From NCBI GenBank assembly GCA_022539475.1, contig VCMS01000231.1, forward strand, positions 84,246 to 148,245: a DNA stretch of 64,000 nt. Direction: 5' to 3'. A program made the position numbers and the translations under genes. The DNA comes from Gracilaria domingensis. Its lineage: Eukaryota > Rhodophyta > Florideophyceae > Gracilariales > Gracilariaceae. Each line of letters opens with the position of its first letter. The first letter of the stretch is position 1. The notes below the pieces were generated by a model, which ran no database searches, was not told the origin of the DNA, and saw nothing but the letters and a program-made list of their open reading frames with translations. Positions 20,357 through 30,573 of this stretch are shown here, piece after piece.

Positions 20357-20688
20357 ACAAAAAAACCAAACGCGCAGCGGCGCGCGCATTCCCGCACCGC
20401 GCCGCCGCCGCCGCCGCCGCCGCCGCGCGCGCCGTCACGCGCCGCGTGACCGCGCCTCCGCGCCTCCGCGCCTTACAAGTGCGGTGCGCGCCGTGTACTG
20501 TGCCGCGCGCAGTGGAAGCTCGACGGCGGGCGTGCGCCGCGCTGACGTGGCTGCGGCCGGCGCGAGCGCGCGCCATGCGCCGGCAGCGTCCCCCGCGCGC
20601 GCGCGAGAGACTTGTCGAGCGGCGGCTAGCGCGCGCGGCGGCGGACGGCGGCTAACGCACGCGGCGGCGAACGCGCCGCGCCACGCGC
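20357..20688. other. CG-rich spacer between converging genes
   Basis: 332 bp with a GCC repeat (about 20401-20427) and CGCG runs. I see no gene. Confidence 0.35.
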
Positions 20689-21537
20689 TCACGCCACGCG
20701 GGTGACGCAGCTCTGCGCGTCGTACGCCACCACGCGGAAGCGCAGCTCGGCGCACAGCGCCGGCGGGATGAAGCGGCCGCCGATGTAGTGCGCGCCGCCG
20801 CGCCGCTCCAGCAGGCGCGCGCACAGCTTGGGCGCGCTGAGCGACACCAGCGCGTGCGGCGTGGCCACGCACGGCGTGCCGACGTCGCCCTCGTCGACGT
20901 GCCAGCCGCTCGGCACGTCCACCGAGATGCGCTGCGCCGCGCGCGCGCCGTTGATCTGCTCGATGGCCGCGCGGTACGGCTCGCGCACGCCGCGCGACGC
21001 GTCGAACGAGAAGCCGAACAGCGCGTCCACGATCACGTGCGCGTCGGCCACGCGCGCGTAGTCGCCCTCGTGCACCGCCACCGGCAGCGCGCGCAGCTGC
21101 GCCAGCAGCGAGAGGAACGGCTGGCGCGCGGCGCGCCGCGGCAGCCACACGGCCACGTTGGCGAAGCCGAAGTGGAACAGGTGGCGCGCCGCCACCAGCC
21201 CGTCGCCGCCGTTGTTGCCCGGCCCGCACGCCACGCACACGGCGCGCTGCCGGTCGCGCACGCAGTCGGCGACGGCGTGCGCCACGGACAGCCCGGCCAG
21301 CTCCATCAGCTGCTCCAGCGTGTGGCCGTAGCGCGGCGACATGAGCCGGCGGTCGATCTCGGCCGCCGTCTTCGCGTCGATGTAGTCGAACGTGTGCGCG
21401 CGCGCCGGCGGCGCGCGGGGGGGCGGCGCGCGGGGGGGCGGCGCGGACGACGCCATGGCGCGACGCGCGCGGCGGGCTGCGAGCGCGGCGGCGAGCAACG
21501 GCGGCGAGAGGAACGCGGCGCTCGTCGCCGGTGGCAT
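20689..21537 (-). CDS. NAXE: NAD(P)H-hydrate epimerase
   Basis: YjeF-N family enzyme that epimerises R-NAD(P)HX to the S form, for repair of damaged nicotinamide cofactor together with the NAXD dehydratase. Starts considered: ATG 21537 (282 residues, leader [15 protein letters not shown] as an organelle-type presequence) and ATG 21456 (255 residues); I chose the first. Core: [18 protein letters not shown], the nucleotide-binding signature [43 protein letters not shown] and SLSAPKLCA. It is full length for the family and lacks the NAXD half, so the dehydratase must be encoded elsewhere. Intronless. It diverges from RPS21. Confidence 0.93.
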   Translation of the reverse strand: MPPATSAAFLSPPLLAAALAARRARRAMASSAPPPRAPPPRAPPARAHTFDYIDAKTAAEIDRRLMSPRYGHTLEQLMELAGLSVAHAVADCVRDRQRAVCVACGPGNNGGDGLVAARHLFHFGFANVAVWLPRRAARQPFLSLLAQLRALPVAVHEGDYARVADAHVIVDALFGFSFDASRGVREPYRAAIEQINGARAAQRISVDVPSGWHVDEGDVGTPCVATPHALVSLSAPKLCARLLERRGGAHYIGGRFIPPALCAELRFRVVAYDAQSCVTRVA

Positions 21538-21899
21538 GCTGCGGCGCGCCGCCGCCGCGGCAGCGCGCCCCGAGCGCGCGCGCGCGCCGCCGTTTTGGGC
21601 GCTCGCGCCACGCGCGCCTCGCCCGAATTCCAGATGACTTTTGGCAGCGCCGCCCAAACGCCGCCAACCGATTTTCGCCAGCTGCGCCACGTGGTCTACG
21701 TTTTGCTCGGCGCGCGCGCCGCCGTGCTGCCGCCGTCGACCCCCCCGCGCCCGCCGCCCCCACGCCCTTCTTTGGCTGGAGCGCGTCCTCGGCCGGGTGC
21801 ACAGCCGCGCCACCGCCGCCTGCACTTTTTTTCGTCCGCTGCCGACGTGCTCTGCTTGCTTGCCGCCGCTTGAGCGCGCCGATCACCTGTGCTTTCATC
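21538..21899. promoter_or_regulatory. bidirectional promoter region, NAXE / RPS21
   Basis: 362 bp between divergent starts. It includes CGCCGTTTTGGGCGC (about 21589) and ACTTTTGGCAGCG (about 21635), similar to the TTTTGGCG motif before ATIC, and a pyrimidine-rich stretch toward RPS21, typical of ribosomal-protein leaders. Confidence 0.4.
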
Positions 21900-22232
21900 A
21901 TGCAGAACGATAAGGGAGAAGTCGTTGACCTTTACATTCCGCGGAAATGGTGCGTTACCCCCCCCGCCTTTGCTCTCCGTCTGCCCGTCTTCACGCCTTC
22001 GCTGCTAACCTTCAATTTTGCTCTTCTCCACAGCTCCGCGTCAAACCGCCTCATCACTGCCAAAGATCACGCCTCCGTGCAGATCAACATTGCGCGCGTC
22101 GATGAAAACGGCGTCATCACTGGCGAGCACGACACCATCGCCATCTGCGGTTATGTTCGACGCAAGGGCCTCAGCGACGACGCCTTCTACCGCATCGCCA
22201 AGGACAAGGGTTACTACCAATCCACCAAATGA
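21900..22232 (+). CDS. RPS21: 40S ribosomal protein S21e, one intron
   Basis: Exon 1 (21900-21949) encodes [16 protein letters not shown] plus two bases of the next codon. An 84-bp intron (21950-22033) starts GTGCGT and ends CTCCACAG after a pyrimidine-rich stretch. Exon 2 (22034-22232) completes the Cys codon ([17 protein letters not shown]) and runs to DKGYYQSTK. The joined 82-residue product matches S21e over its whole length, including the PRKCSASNR and IRRxGxSDD-type (VRRKGLSDD) blocks. S21e sits at the small-subunit head/platform and interacts with uS2. The 5'-biased position of the intron is typical of intron-poor genomes. An AATAAA signal follows at 22240. Confidence 0.96.
   Translation: MQNDKGEVVDLYIPRKWCVTPPAFALRLPVFTPSLLTFNFALLHSSASNRLITAKDHASVQINIARVDENGVITGEHDTIAICGYVRRKGLSDDAFYRIAKDKGYYQSTK
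21950..22033 (+). other. spliceosomal intron in RPS21 (84 bp)
   Basis: The donor is G-GTGCGT instead of the common GTAAGT or GTGAGT; the acceptor is TCTCCACAG. Splicing restores the conserved K-C-S-A-S-N of S21e. CTAAC at 22004-22008, 26 bases before the acceptor, could be the branch site. Confidence 0.9.
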
Positions 22233-22638
22233 GCTGCTTCAATAAACCGCGCAGTTCATCGTGAGTCCTTCCACGCTCGTTTACGCCAACACCGCGCCCA
22301 CACATGTGTGCTGGCGCGCAACTAATTGTGAACAAAAGGTATTGTTTACCATCAAAAAGTAGCCAAACCTTAACATGCTACCAAGGGTGCATACGTTGGG
22401 TAATGTTAGTAGTTGTAGAGTCAGACATATAAATAGCAATCGTAGCAAAGCGAACGGACGAAATCATCGCCCGCCCTTTCGTCGTGCGCGCAGCTCGTTC
22501 CCGAAAAACCTCAGTACAAGCTCGCACCCAAAACCTCTGCGAGACCCACCAACGAACCCAACACGCCGACACCACACAGCCTAAATACACAACAGCCGCT
22601 CAAACATGCGCAACACACGCGCAGTGTACAAAACCAGT
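22233..22638. other. spacer between converging RPS21 and PP2C genes
   Basis: 406 bp; holds AATAAA (22240) for RPS21. No gene seen. Confidence 0.4.
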
Positions 22639-23646
22639 TCACAGCGCGCGTTCCAGCTCGTCAAAGTGCACAACCATGACGGATACGTTATCGGTGCTGC
22701 CGCATTGCAGAGCTTCCTTCACCAGCACCTTGGCTACTTGTTCGGAGCACATCCCATTCTCAAACGCCTCGTGCGCAGTGGCAATCGCACTCCTCTCATC
22801 CACAAAATCCCACAGGCCATCACAAGCGAGCACCATAAACTCATCCGCCGCATCCAGCTCGATCTCGCTCACGGACGGCGTGGAAACCACCACGCTCTTC
22901 ATGCAATGGTCGCCAAACGCTCTCGAGACGTTGAGCACGCCATTTACTCTCGACCACGCCACAAAGCCGCCGGCGTTCTCAATGCGCTTCCGCTCCCCCT
23001 TGTCCACCGGTCGATGGTCCTCCGAAAGACGCACCGGACGTCCGCCGCGGCAGAGCACGGCGCGCGAGTCGCCGCAATTGGCGGTGGTGAGAACTGTGCC
23101 CACCTCCGGCACGGTGCGCAAGAAGCATGTGACGGCGGTGGCCCCTACCCGACTGCAGTTACGAAGCTTCAACATGGAGTCCATCTGCGCGTACGCGCGA
23201 GTGAAAGCAGAAGCGGCGTCAAAGTTGTGAAGCGGGTACGACGGCTTGATGGGGTTATGGTTGAGGCTGAGCGCGTCGGAAATGGGACACGGGTGGTTGG
23301 CACTCTCCGAGTCGGAGTCGGACGGAGTGGACGGCAGCGCGATGGGGAGGCGCACGTTGTCATCGACTGGGGACAAGTGGGTGCGCAGCACCAGCGCGGG
23401 CTGATGGCGCAATATCTCGTCGAGAAAGAATCGGTGGAGAAGCTGACGGAGCAGGGTGGCGGCCAATTTGCCGCCGTGGCCGTCGTAGACGGCGACGAAG
23501 AGCGCGGGGAATTGCTGGTACTGCTCGACGACCATCTCGTCCTCCATGGAGCGGCGGTGCAGAAAGTTGGGGTCATGGTACTGACCTACATCGACGGACA
23601 GGTGGGGCAGGTGTACCGACTGCGACGTCGGCGAGACGGAGGACAT
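22639..23646 (-). CDS. PP2C-family protein serine/threonine phosphatase
   Basis: Start ATG 23646 was chosen because GCGCCGCCATGTCC is a strong context; the frame is open upstream to 23820 but with Pro/Arg-rich shadow-like sequence. The 335-residue product shows the PPM metal-dependent phosphatase motifs in order: RRSMEDEM (first metal acid), FVAVYDGHGG, GATAVTCFL, LTTANCGDSRAVL, LSEDHRPVDKGERKRIENAGG, LNVSRAFGDHCMK, MVLACDGLWDFVD and STDNVSVMVV. All acidic residues that bind the two Mn/Mg ions are present. A Ser/Asp-rich insertion lies near the middle (SDSDSES). It is a single-domain member; substrate unknown. No signal peptide from the chosen start. Confidence 0.94.
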   Translation of the reverse strand: MSSVSPTSQSVHLPHLSVDVGQYHDPNFLHRRSMEDEMVVEQYQQFPALFVAVYDGHGGKLAATLLRQLLHRFFLDEILRHQPALVLRTHLSPVDDNVRLPIALPSTPSDSDSESANHPCPISDALSLNHNPIKPSYPLHNFDAASAFTRAYAQMDSMLKLRNCSRVGATAVTCFLRTVPEVGTVLTTANCGDSRAVLCRGGRPVRLSEDHRPVDKGERKRIENAGGFVAWSRVNGVLNVSRAFGDHCMKSVVVSTPSVSEIELDAADEFMVLACDGLWDFVDERSAIATAHEAFENGMCSEQVAKVLVKEALQCGSTDNVSVMVVHFDELERAL

Positions 23647-26600
23647 GGCGGCGCAGCGCGGCGACAGCAAGCGCATGGAGGCGAGCGAAAGCAACGGCAG
23701 GCAACGTAAGCAGATGGCGAAGAGGCGTGGCGGCGCGGGCAGGGGCGCATATGAAGCGATGTGGCGCGCAGAGGAAGGGTCGGCACGGCGTGGGAGCGGC
23801 AGGCGCGACCGGGAGGGCAAGGTGGGCGGCGTGGGCGGGCGGCGTGGGCGGGCGGCGTGGGCGGCGACGTGAGAAAGAAGAAGTGCGCCTCGACAAGCCC
23901 TCAGCGCTATGCCTCGAGGCGACGCGGCGCGCAGGCGGTTTGTGAAGGGCGCGCGCGCGCGCTTCCACAGCGCGCCGCTTGCTGGCGTAATGCCGCGCAG
24001 CGCGCCCGACAGCCGTCACGCGCGCGCGCGCCGCGCGCGCGCGCTGACAGCCGCCGCCCGCGGGCCGCCCTTTTTTCGCAGATTGGCGGGTGCGGCGCGG
24101 ACGCGCGCGCGCGGCCGGCGTGACGGCGGCGCGCGCGCGCGCAGCAGCTTCCACTGCGCGCTCGCGGCACGCTTGATTTCGAACGGCTGGCGCGGCTTGG
24201 CGTTGCCGATTCGCGGCGCAGGCGAATCTGACAGATTCATGGCTGGCGGCGGCCGCGCGCGAGCGGCTGGCTGCCGCGGCGGCGCCGGCGGCGCCGGCGT
24301 GCCACGAGCCGCTGGCGTGCTCCTTTGCGCGCTAACTCTACCCTTGTAACGCCCGGAGCGCGTGGTCGCCTTTGCTTGTAGCGCGTGCGTCGCCGCCGTC
24401 GGGCGCGCGCGCCGAGTGCGGCGCAGCTCCTGTGCAGCTGCCCGTCTGCGTTCTGTATTCGGCGGGCGTAAGCAGCAGCGCCATTCCCCGATTATTCATC
24501 TCACCACTCCCGAGTCAGGCGCCAACCCCCTACCCCCGTCATGACGTGCTTTCTCCACGCTTACGCCCGTGCTTGGCCAACGTTTCGTCCCGTCGCTCTC
24601 GTGTCTAACGTTACTCTAGTCTAACACTCCCCACCAGATATTTTTGTCGCTCTCGTGCTCGAGCCACCGCCGAACGGTCGGTGCCAAATCCACATGGTGA
24701 CCGTTGTCTTGACCCCCCCCCCCCCCCCCCCCGCCCGCGACTGCGCCCAGCTCAACGCTTCTGCATGTCGTTTCATCGTCATCAAGTTCGCAGTTGAGCT
24801 ACTGCGTAGCCCAACTGCGTCAGCCTGTATGACTGCAACATCCACGTGCAGGCGCCACACGCTGGCGACCGGCCACTCTCCTTGCTTGTTAGCGCGTCCA
24901 AGCACCGCGTCGCGGTGCGGTCGCGCTTGCCACGGGGCACGTCCACTCCACAAAAAGGAAACAAACCGCTGCGGCGCGTTCTCACTTGTGTAGAGTGCTT
25001 GTTCTTCTCGAATTCGATACCCAACTTCATCACTACTGTCAGCGGCGTGACAAACAAGTGCAGCTGGTAACAGCCTGCGTGTCGCTGCTCGCCTTGTTTG
25101 TCCCCTCATGTCAACCGTCATCACCAATACAGCCGTACCAAACTAGACGCCACTACACTCATCCATCATGTCGTCCCAGCACCACCGTTAAGGAGTGAAA
25201 ACGCGATCGCAACGTTACATCAACGCTTAACCACATTGTCGTCGCTCACCCCACCCGTCGCTTCTCAGCTGCTCCATTTCCTGCAGCGCATTGCTTCTAT
25301 CTACCTTACGCACTGAGATCATTCTCTCAACCGCCCCCAGCGAATCGCGCAGCAAAGTGAGAACACAAGTTCCACCCCGCCACGAGTCCGCAATGTATCT
25401 CACGCATTCGTTTTTCGTTTCGATAATGTCGAGTTCATCACTGCGCTGTCCACTTGTCTCACTTGTCAACGAGTGCGAAGGTACTCATACCCTACTAGCT
25501 AGGGTAGTGTCCAAGCCTTCTCCGGCTCAGTTCCCTTCGACTAGAACGAGTCGTCCTCTTGTCGGTATTGGTTCCTTGAATCAAAGCTCTATCTCGTTAA
25601 CACGGCGGGAGCGGCTCATTTTGTGCCACTAAAAAGGATTTGTTGTCGCTGTCAAAAAAGAGGAACAGTGGGACGCGCATGCTCTCGGATACGGACCGTA
25701 AAGCAAGCATACTGGAGCGCGACGTAGTGACTGTATTTTTCTTTTGTTCGTGCACCTGCCATAACCGTACAACTTGTGCAGTCAAACCTATCCTATCCTT
25801 CTGCACTTCGCCCCGTCACCGAGCAATCGAGATCTGTTGGTTTATAGGTGTTGAACGTAGCTTGAAACATTGCAGATGATTTGTTGCCGTCCATTTTATG
25901 ATGGCAAGCAAGAATCACGCGTAGTGCGGGGAGGTGCCACTTGATCCTCATCAACACTTCCCTCTAGTCCGAAGGTTTCGCCTCCAAGTGCGTTTCGCTA
26001 ACGAAGATACCGCCCTATGTGAACATAATATGAAAGTCACTTCGTGCATATTCCATGTTTAGAATCTATATTGTGTTGCAAGAATAACGATTGCTGCCAA
26101 CCTTTGAATTCACTGTGGATCTTTTGAGCGAACTGCAAAACGCTTTGTTATTCAGAGGCGAAGTCTCGCTTCGCCCGAACCCAACAATGTTTCAGTAACG
26201 GCGTCGGTCCGCACTTCCCTGGCTTGTCCCGGTTGATAACATATCACGCCTGCTGCCGGACAGGTAGTCCGTCTTTCGAAAGATGGCAGACATCTTTTTT
26301 CGAAGGCACACCTGCCCTTAGTGTCTCCAGCATGATGAAACACAAATCTACTCCACATTATGCTGTGCTTTCTGCACCTTCTAGGGAAGCCCGCCGTCTG
26401 AATATTTCTCGTTGTTTAATGAGCTGCATACTGAATGTTCATTCGCCAAGCGCGCCATGGTCGGTCTTGACAAAAGCTACCATAGTCAACCGCACACTTT
26501 CTTTTTCAGAAGGTGCCGCTCTTTCCTCTTTTGACAGCGCAGAGGTCGCAGAGGTCTTTGATCTGTCGTTTACCAGGGTCAAAGACGGATGAGTTACTCC

Positions 26601-27165
26601 GGGTCAAAGTATTAGAATTTTCCACCTCCGAAGAATTCAGACTCGGAATGTCACGCGCGTCAGCAGAAGAAGCAAGGCAGTTGGAAGGTTGATTGTGGTA
26701 GAGGTGGATGCGGAAGGCATTGGTACTGTGCGAAGAGGAATGGAGTAGGAAAGCTGGTGGAGTTTGCTAACGTCACCGAAAAGGAAGCTCAAATAAGAGC
26801 CCCAGTTGCCACACCCTGTTGGAGAGTCATGCCGCCTTTTCCTCTTAATTCATACCACAAAGCAATGAGGCAATGCGGAAACTGGAATAAGACAGAACGT
26901 CCTCATGCTAAGATATTGCAGTGATTAGAAGCATCAACGTTAGAGCAACCTTACCCTTTCCCCTTACGAATTGCCATGTGGTACATTTTTTCCTCCCAGG
27001 AGGAAGCAACGGCAGTTGCATGCACATGGATTACAACTGGTGATTGTCTGTTTGTAATGTATCTCCCTTTATGTCTTTTTCGTTTGCATTTCCAGTGAGC
27101 ATTCACTCGTTGACAGACATGAGACCCCAAAGTCTGCAAATCGACATTGGGGTCTCAAAGAGGCC
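23647..27165. other. 3.5-kb region without a recognisable gene
   Basis: 23647-24500 continues the CG-rich island; its ORFs are Arg/Ala-rich shadows. Composition falls sharply near 24500-24700. A run of 20 C lies at 24713-24732. The rest has only short ORFs; the best, 26224-26592 (122 codons, plus), has no recognisable motif. I see no tRNA or rRNA by eye. Gene regulatory sequence, lncRNA or old repeats are possible. Confidence 0.4.
24713..24732. repeat. poly-C run, 20 bp
   Basis: Twenty consecutive C on the plus strand, near the GC-to-AT composition change. The G-rich complement could form a quadruplex. Length may be unstable or mis-assembled. Confidence 0.85.
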
Positions 27166-28650
27166 TTAAGAAGTATCATCCCCATAGCCTGCCTTCAGCC
27201 AGTAAAGCACGGTGTCTATTGCGTCGCTACACATTCTTTCGACTGACACATAGTCTTCGGTTTCCACAGCTTCCGATACATCTTGAAGTCGGTGGAGTTC
27301 AATACAAAAGTACGCAATCAAGGCCAGATTAGAAATCCGCTGCAATGTCTCCTTGTTCCCATACTTATCCCAGTATTGAAAGTATGTTCGTTCCGCAGTC
27401 TCTTGTTCTTCCTCAGGTCCGCCCTCTGACGTTCGCATCACAGCGAAATCGCAAAACGGGTGTCCAATATACGCACTATTCCAGTCAAATATATGGTAGA
27501 AAGCGTTGTTCACAGCACTTCCCACATTTCCAGAATGGAAATCACCGTGTAGAAGAGTATCCGGAATTCCGTAAGATTCCAGTTCTTCAAAACACAACTC
27601 CAGCCGAGAGATATTAGAACGAAGTCTTGCCACAGAATTTCCGTCTTTGCATCGATCAAGCAGGGAGTACCGCGAGATCTTTCGAATATTCGTGCGTATC
27701 CATTCCACTGTGTACACGGGCACTCCCGCGCTTTTGAGTTGATCCAGGTGAGACATTGAACGTTTCTGAAAAGTTGACAGCGTTTTCATGAGCAAATCAA
27801 CTCTAATGCTTGCATAATCATTAAACCTAACATTCCATTCCATGTACAAGTTGCGAGAAGCATTCACCGCCAAGAGGCGTGGTGAAAACTCGGGGAGAAT
27901 AGCAGATATAGCGGAGATTGCAGGTGCCCTCAGCAGTTTGGGGTTCCCGGTTTTGACGAACACGATGTTGTTCTGGAGTACGGTGTCAACTCTTCGAGCA
28001 CCGAGATACCGAACTTTGAATTTCATTACGCACGAATGGAATGTGTTTCGAACTACTGAGACTGGTCCCTCCACTTCTAAGCTCTGATCCAATAGAGCTG
28101 AACCAATCCAAGTAAGGGATTTCCTAAACCACCCTGGACAGCGCCATGGCATCCGGTTCCTCTCTAACTGACTTGTTGAATTGTTATCGAGTACGGAAGA
28201 TAGGTTTTCCTTGATATCAAAAGAATGGTCAATCTTCGCCCATTCTTTCTCAAGAGCCTCTTTGCGAGAAATCCACTCAAAACCTTCTGCCACTGCCAGG
28301 GAATCATCTACAATCTCTGCAAGTAATACAACCTCCTCAAGACCATACTTGGAGTCGGGGCGTACCCAAAGAGGTCGAAGAACAAATACGTCTATGCCAA
28401 TCTCAGATTTTATCTCTTCATGTAGTCTGCCGGTGTCCTTATCCCAATTGATGACCCATTCAGACGTTTCTGTTTTCAGTGGCTTCAGCACTGGGAGGCT
28501 TATACTAGTACGAGACTTTGACCGTCGGGCGAGTAAAGAGCTTGCGTTATGGGAGGGAATGACGAAGTGATAAGTGTTAGGGTCTTCAAAATCTCCTTCC
28601 GATGAGCATGAACCAACGTCACCATCAAGTGTACCTATTGTAGAAGGCAT
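27166..28650 (-). CDS. protein with APH / choline-kinase-like phosphotransferase domain
   Basis: Intronless, 494 residues from ATG 28650. The C-terminal half has the small-molecule kinase (aminoglycoside phosphotransferase fold) catalytic signature: LLHGDFHSGNVGSA (HGDxxxxN loop) and, about 15 residues later, IFDWNSAYIGHPFCDFAV (metal-binding D in place of DFG). Upstream, VRYLGARRVDTVLQNNIVFVKTG and DYASIRVDLLMKTL fit the N-lobe and linker. The first 180 residues are not recognised. Members of this fold phosphorylate choline, ethanolamine, sugars or related small alcohols; the substrate cannot be told here, and a resistance role is unlikely in this context. Confidence 0.78.
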   Translation of the reverse strand: MPSTIGTLDGDVGSCSSEGDFEDPNTYHFVIPSHNASSLLARRSKSRTSISLPVLKPLKTETSEWVINWDKDTGRLHEEIKSEIGIDVFVLRPLWVRPDSKYGLEEVVLLAEIVDDSLAVAEGFEWISRKEALEKEWAKIDHSFDIKENLSSVLDNNSTSQLERNRMPWRCPGWFRKSLTWIGSALLDQSLEVEGPVSVVRNTFHSCVMKFKVRYLGARRVDTVLQNNIVFVKTGNPKLLRAPAISAISAILPEFSPRLLAVNASRNLYMEWNVRFNDYASIRVDLLMKTLSTFQKRSMSHLDQLKSAGVPVYTVEWIRTNIRKISRYSLLDRCKDGNSVARLRSNISRLELCFEELESYGIPDTLLHGDFHSGNVGSAVNNAFYHIFDWNSAYIGHPFCDFAVMRTSEGGPEEEQETAERTYFQYWDKYGNKETLQRISNLALIAYFCIELHRLQDVSEAVETEDYVSVERMCSDAIDTVLYWLKAGYGDDTS

Positions 28651-29548
28651 CTACAGCGTAGATTCTACACTATACCAAGGGCAGTATGTTCTCAAGGAAA
28701 TTCACAGAGCGGTCACTAGATCAGCAAAGCGAGAGAGGTTTTCGTCCAGAGTCGTCACCTTCATGAAGCGAGCCCGCTGATGGCCTCACAATTCGCGACG
28801 CGGCGCGAAAGTGAACCCAAACATAGTCTTGTATCAACTCTGGATTGACTAAGATGTAACAAGGGTGCAGAGAAGTAAAATTGCGAAATACACTACCCTT
28901 GTATGCTGCACCACCGCTGCGCGGTGGTACATATGTGTTCTAAATGATCATCAGATGCAGCATTCCTGCATGATGATGATATAGAACAGATTCATGTCTA
29001 CCTCTGCAGCAGCCGCATCAGCGCCCCTAAACTAGTGCATCCAAGATAGCAATGATTGCTATCATCGTTCACGAAGTGCATACAAGGGAAGTCGGTGCAG
29101 CAGCATTGGCACTCAAAGTGCACATACCTTTGCATTACCCTGTACAAAGTGCACACACTTTAGTGTGTACACCGTCGTTTTGGCGGGAATTTTTTTTGTA
29201 CTTTTCAGCGTACCAAGACCGAGCTATAAGCTAACGAAGCGGAAAACAGAACATGGGCAAGGATCTGTAGAGCTGCCCGCGTTGTTATCGTTGTTATCGT
29301 TGTTATCCAAACAAGTCTGGTGCTTTCATTCGTTCTCGACAGGAACTTAAGTCGTTGTCATCATCACCCAAAGACGAATATCATAGACGAACCCTCAGGT
29401 GAATCAGGAACAACCTCTACTTCTTAAGGGTCAACGAGGGAAAAGCATTCTCGCTGTCATTCTAGACATCTTTGGGTTACGCTCGTAAACTTGGGGCTCC
29501 CTACGAATTCCAACACGTCCCAGCAACCAGAGCAAGACCGAATTGGCC
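28651..29548. other. spacer with small palindromes and a microsatellite
   Basis: 898 bp without gene. It holds CCACCGCTGCGCGGTGG (about 28911-28927), repeated TGATGAT and GTGCAC motifs (28950-29160), and three copies of CGTTGTTAT (about 29280-29306). The palindromes may be remnants of an old repeat; I could not define ends. Confidence 0.4.
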
Positions 29549-30115
29549 ATGGCCCACGTGCAAAACTTGGTTGAAGCCGCAGTGAAGAATGTCGTTGAAG
29601 GTTTGGAAGAACGGCTGGACTCGGAGATAGATCGGTTGAATAATCTAGACGACGATGACTTGGAAGTCATACGCCGGAAGCGCCTGGCGGAAATGAAGAA
29701 AGAGGCTGAAGAGAAGGCCGTATGGCGAAGAAACGGTCACGGTACCGTACATCGTATCACCGAAAAGGAGTTCTTCTCGCGAGCAAAAGCGTCGAAACGC
29801 ATGGTGTGCATAATGTTTAGACCAGGCTCGAACAAGTACGCGGAAGACTTGCTGGAACACACCGGCAGGATAGCTCAACGTCATCTTGAAACCCTATTCA
29901 CGGCGATGGACGTTGAGAAGGCTCCCTTCTTGTGTGACAGGTTGAATATTCGTGTGCTACCGTCTATTATACTGGTTAAGGATTCCGAGATTGACCAGGT
30001 TCTCGTGGGTCTCGATCAAATGAGCACCACTGGCAAGTTTACCACTGCTGGCATCGAAAAGCGGTTGCATTCATTCAGTATGCTAACCAGTACAGAAATC
30101 GCTGATGATGAGTAG
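29549..30115 (+). CDS. TXNDC9: TXNDC9 / phosducin-like protein 3, thioredoxin-fold cochaperone
   Basis: Start ATG 29549 (GGCCATGGC); 188 residues. An N-terminal helical region (residues about 1-55: EERLDSEIDRLNNLDDDDLE) is followed by IRRKRLAEMKK and the family block WRRNGHGTVHRITEKEFF. Then comes a thioredoxin fold lacking the redox CxxC (MVCIMFRPGSNKYAEDL) with AQRHLETLF and VEKAPFLCDRLNIRVLPS. The order and spacing match TXNDC9/PLP3, which modulates CCT chaperonin folding of tubulin and actin in the cytosol. The human family is longer by about 35 residues, mainly at the termini. Intronless, single gene on its strand here. Confidence 0.93.
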   Translation: MAHVQNLVEAAVKNVVEGLEERLDSEIDRLNNLDDDDLEVIRRKRLAEMKKEAEEKAVWRRNGHGTVHRITEKEFFSRAKASKRMVCIMFRPGSNKYAEDLLEHTGRIAQRHLETLFTAMDVEKAPFLCDRLNIRVLPSIILVKDSEIDQVLVGLDQMSTTGKFTTAGIEKRLHSFSMLTSTEIADDE

Positions 30116-30573
30116 ATGAGACCTGTTAGAACGTTGACGAATGTGTTAAGTATGCACTCTCGGGGTGCGATTGCCGAGCTACAGAGCATGGATATGGGAG
30201 CAAGGGGAGATAAGGAACCGTATCCACCTTTAAGTGTTGTCTTGCATTTACTGGATATACTTCTCCGCGCGTCGCAGCGACACAGGAAGCCAGAATAGCC
30301 AGTAGAAGTTATCGCAGCATCTGAAACGCTTCCATTGCCAATGAATAGTTTCGTCTATTGCGTGAAGGGCTGGGCATATCGCGTTTAGCCGAGACCTGGC
30401 ATATGCGGAGGGAGACGTCTCATCCACTATGCACGATCTTAGTTTTTCCAACACAGAACAACCACCCTCGCTTTGTTATTAACACTTGCATGTTGCATGA
30501 TGACGGTAAACGCGAATAGAGCCATTGCAATAATTGACTAGCACATGCATCAATATTGAACTTGTCGATGAGG
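30116..30573. other. spacer between converging TXNDC9 and chorismate synthase
   Basis: 458 bp; no gene seen, presumably the two 3' UTRs. Confidence 0.35.

Noticed and set aside
20435-21901. 488-codon minus-strand ORF overlapping NAXE
   Set aside because: Different frame from the conserved NAXE protein; extreme Arg/Ala content from GC bias.
23573-24349. Arg/Ala-rich ORFs on both strands upstream of PP2C
   Set aside because: Low-complexity CG-rich sequence without start context or conserved blocks.
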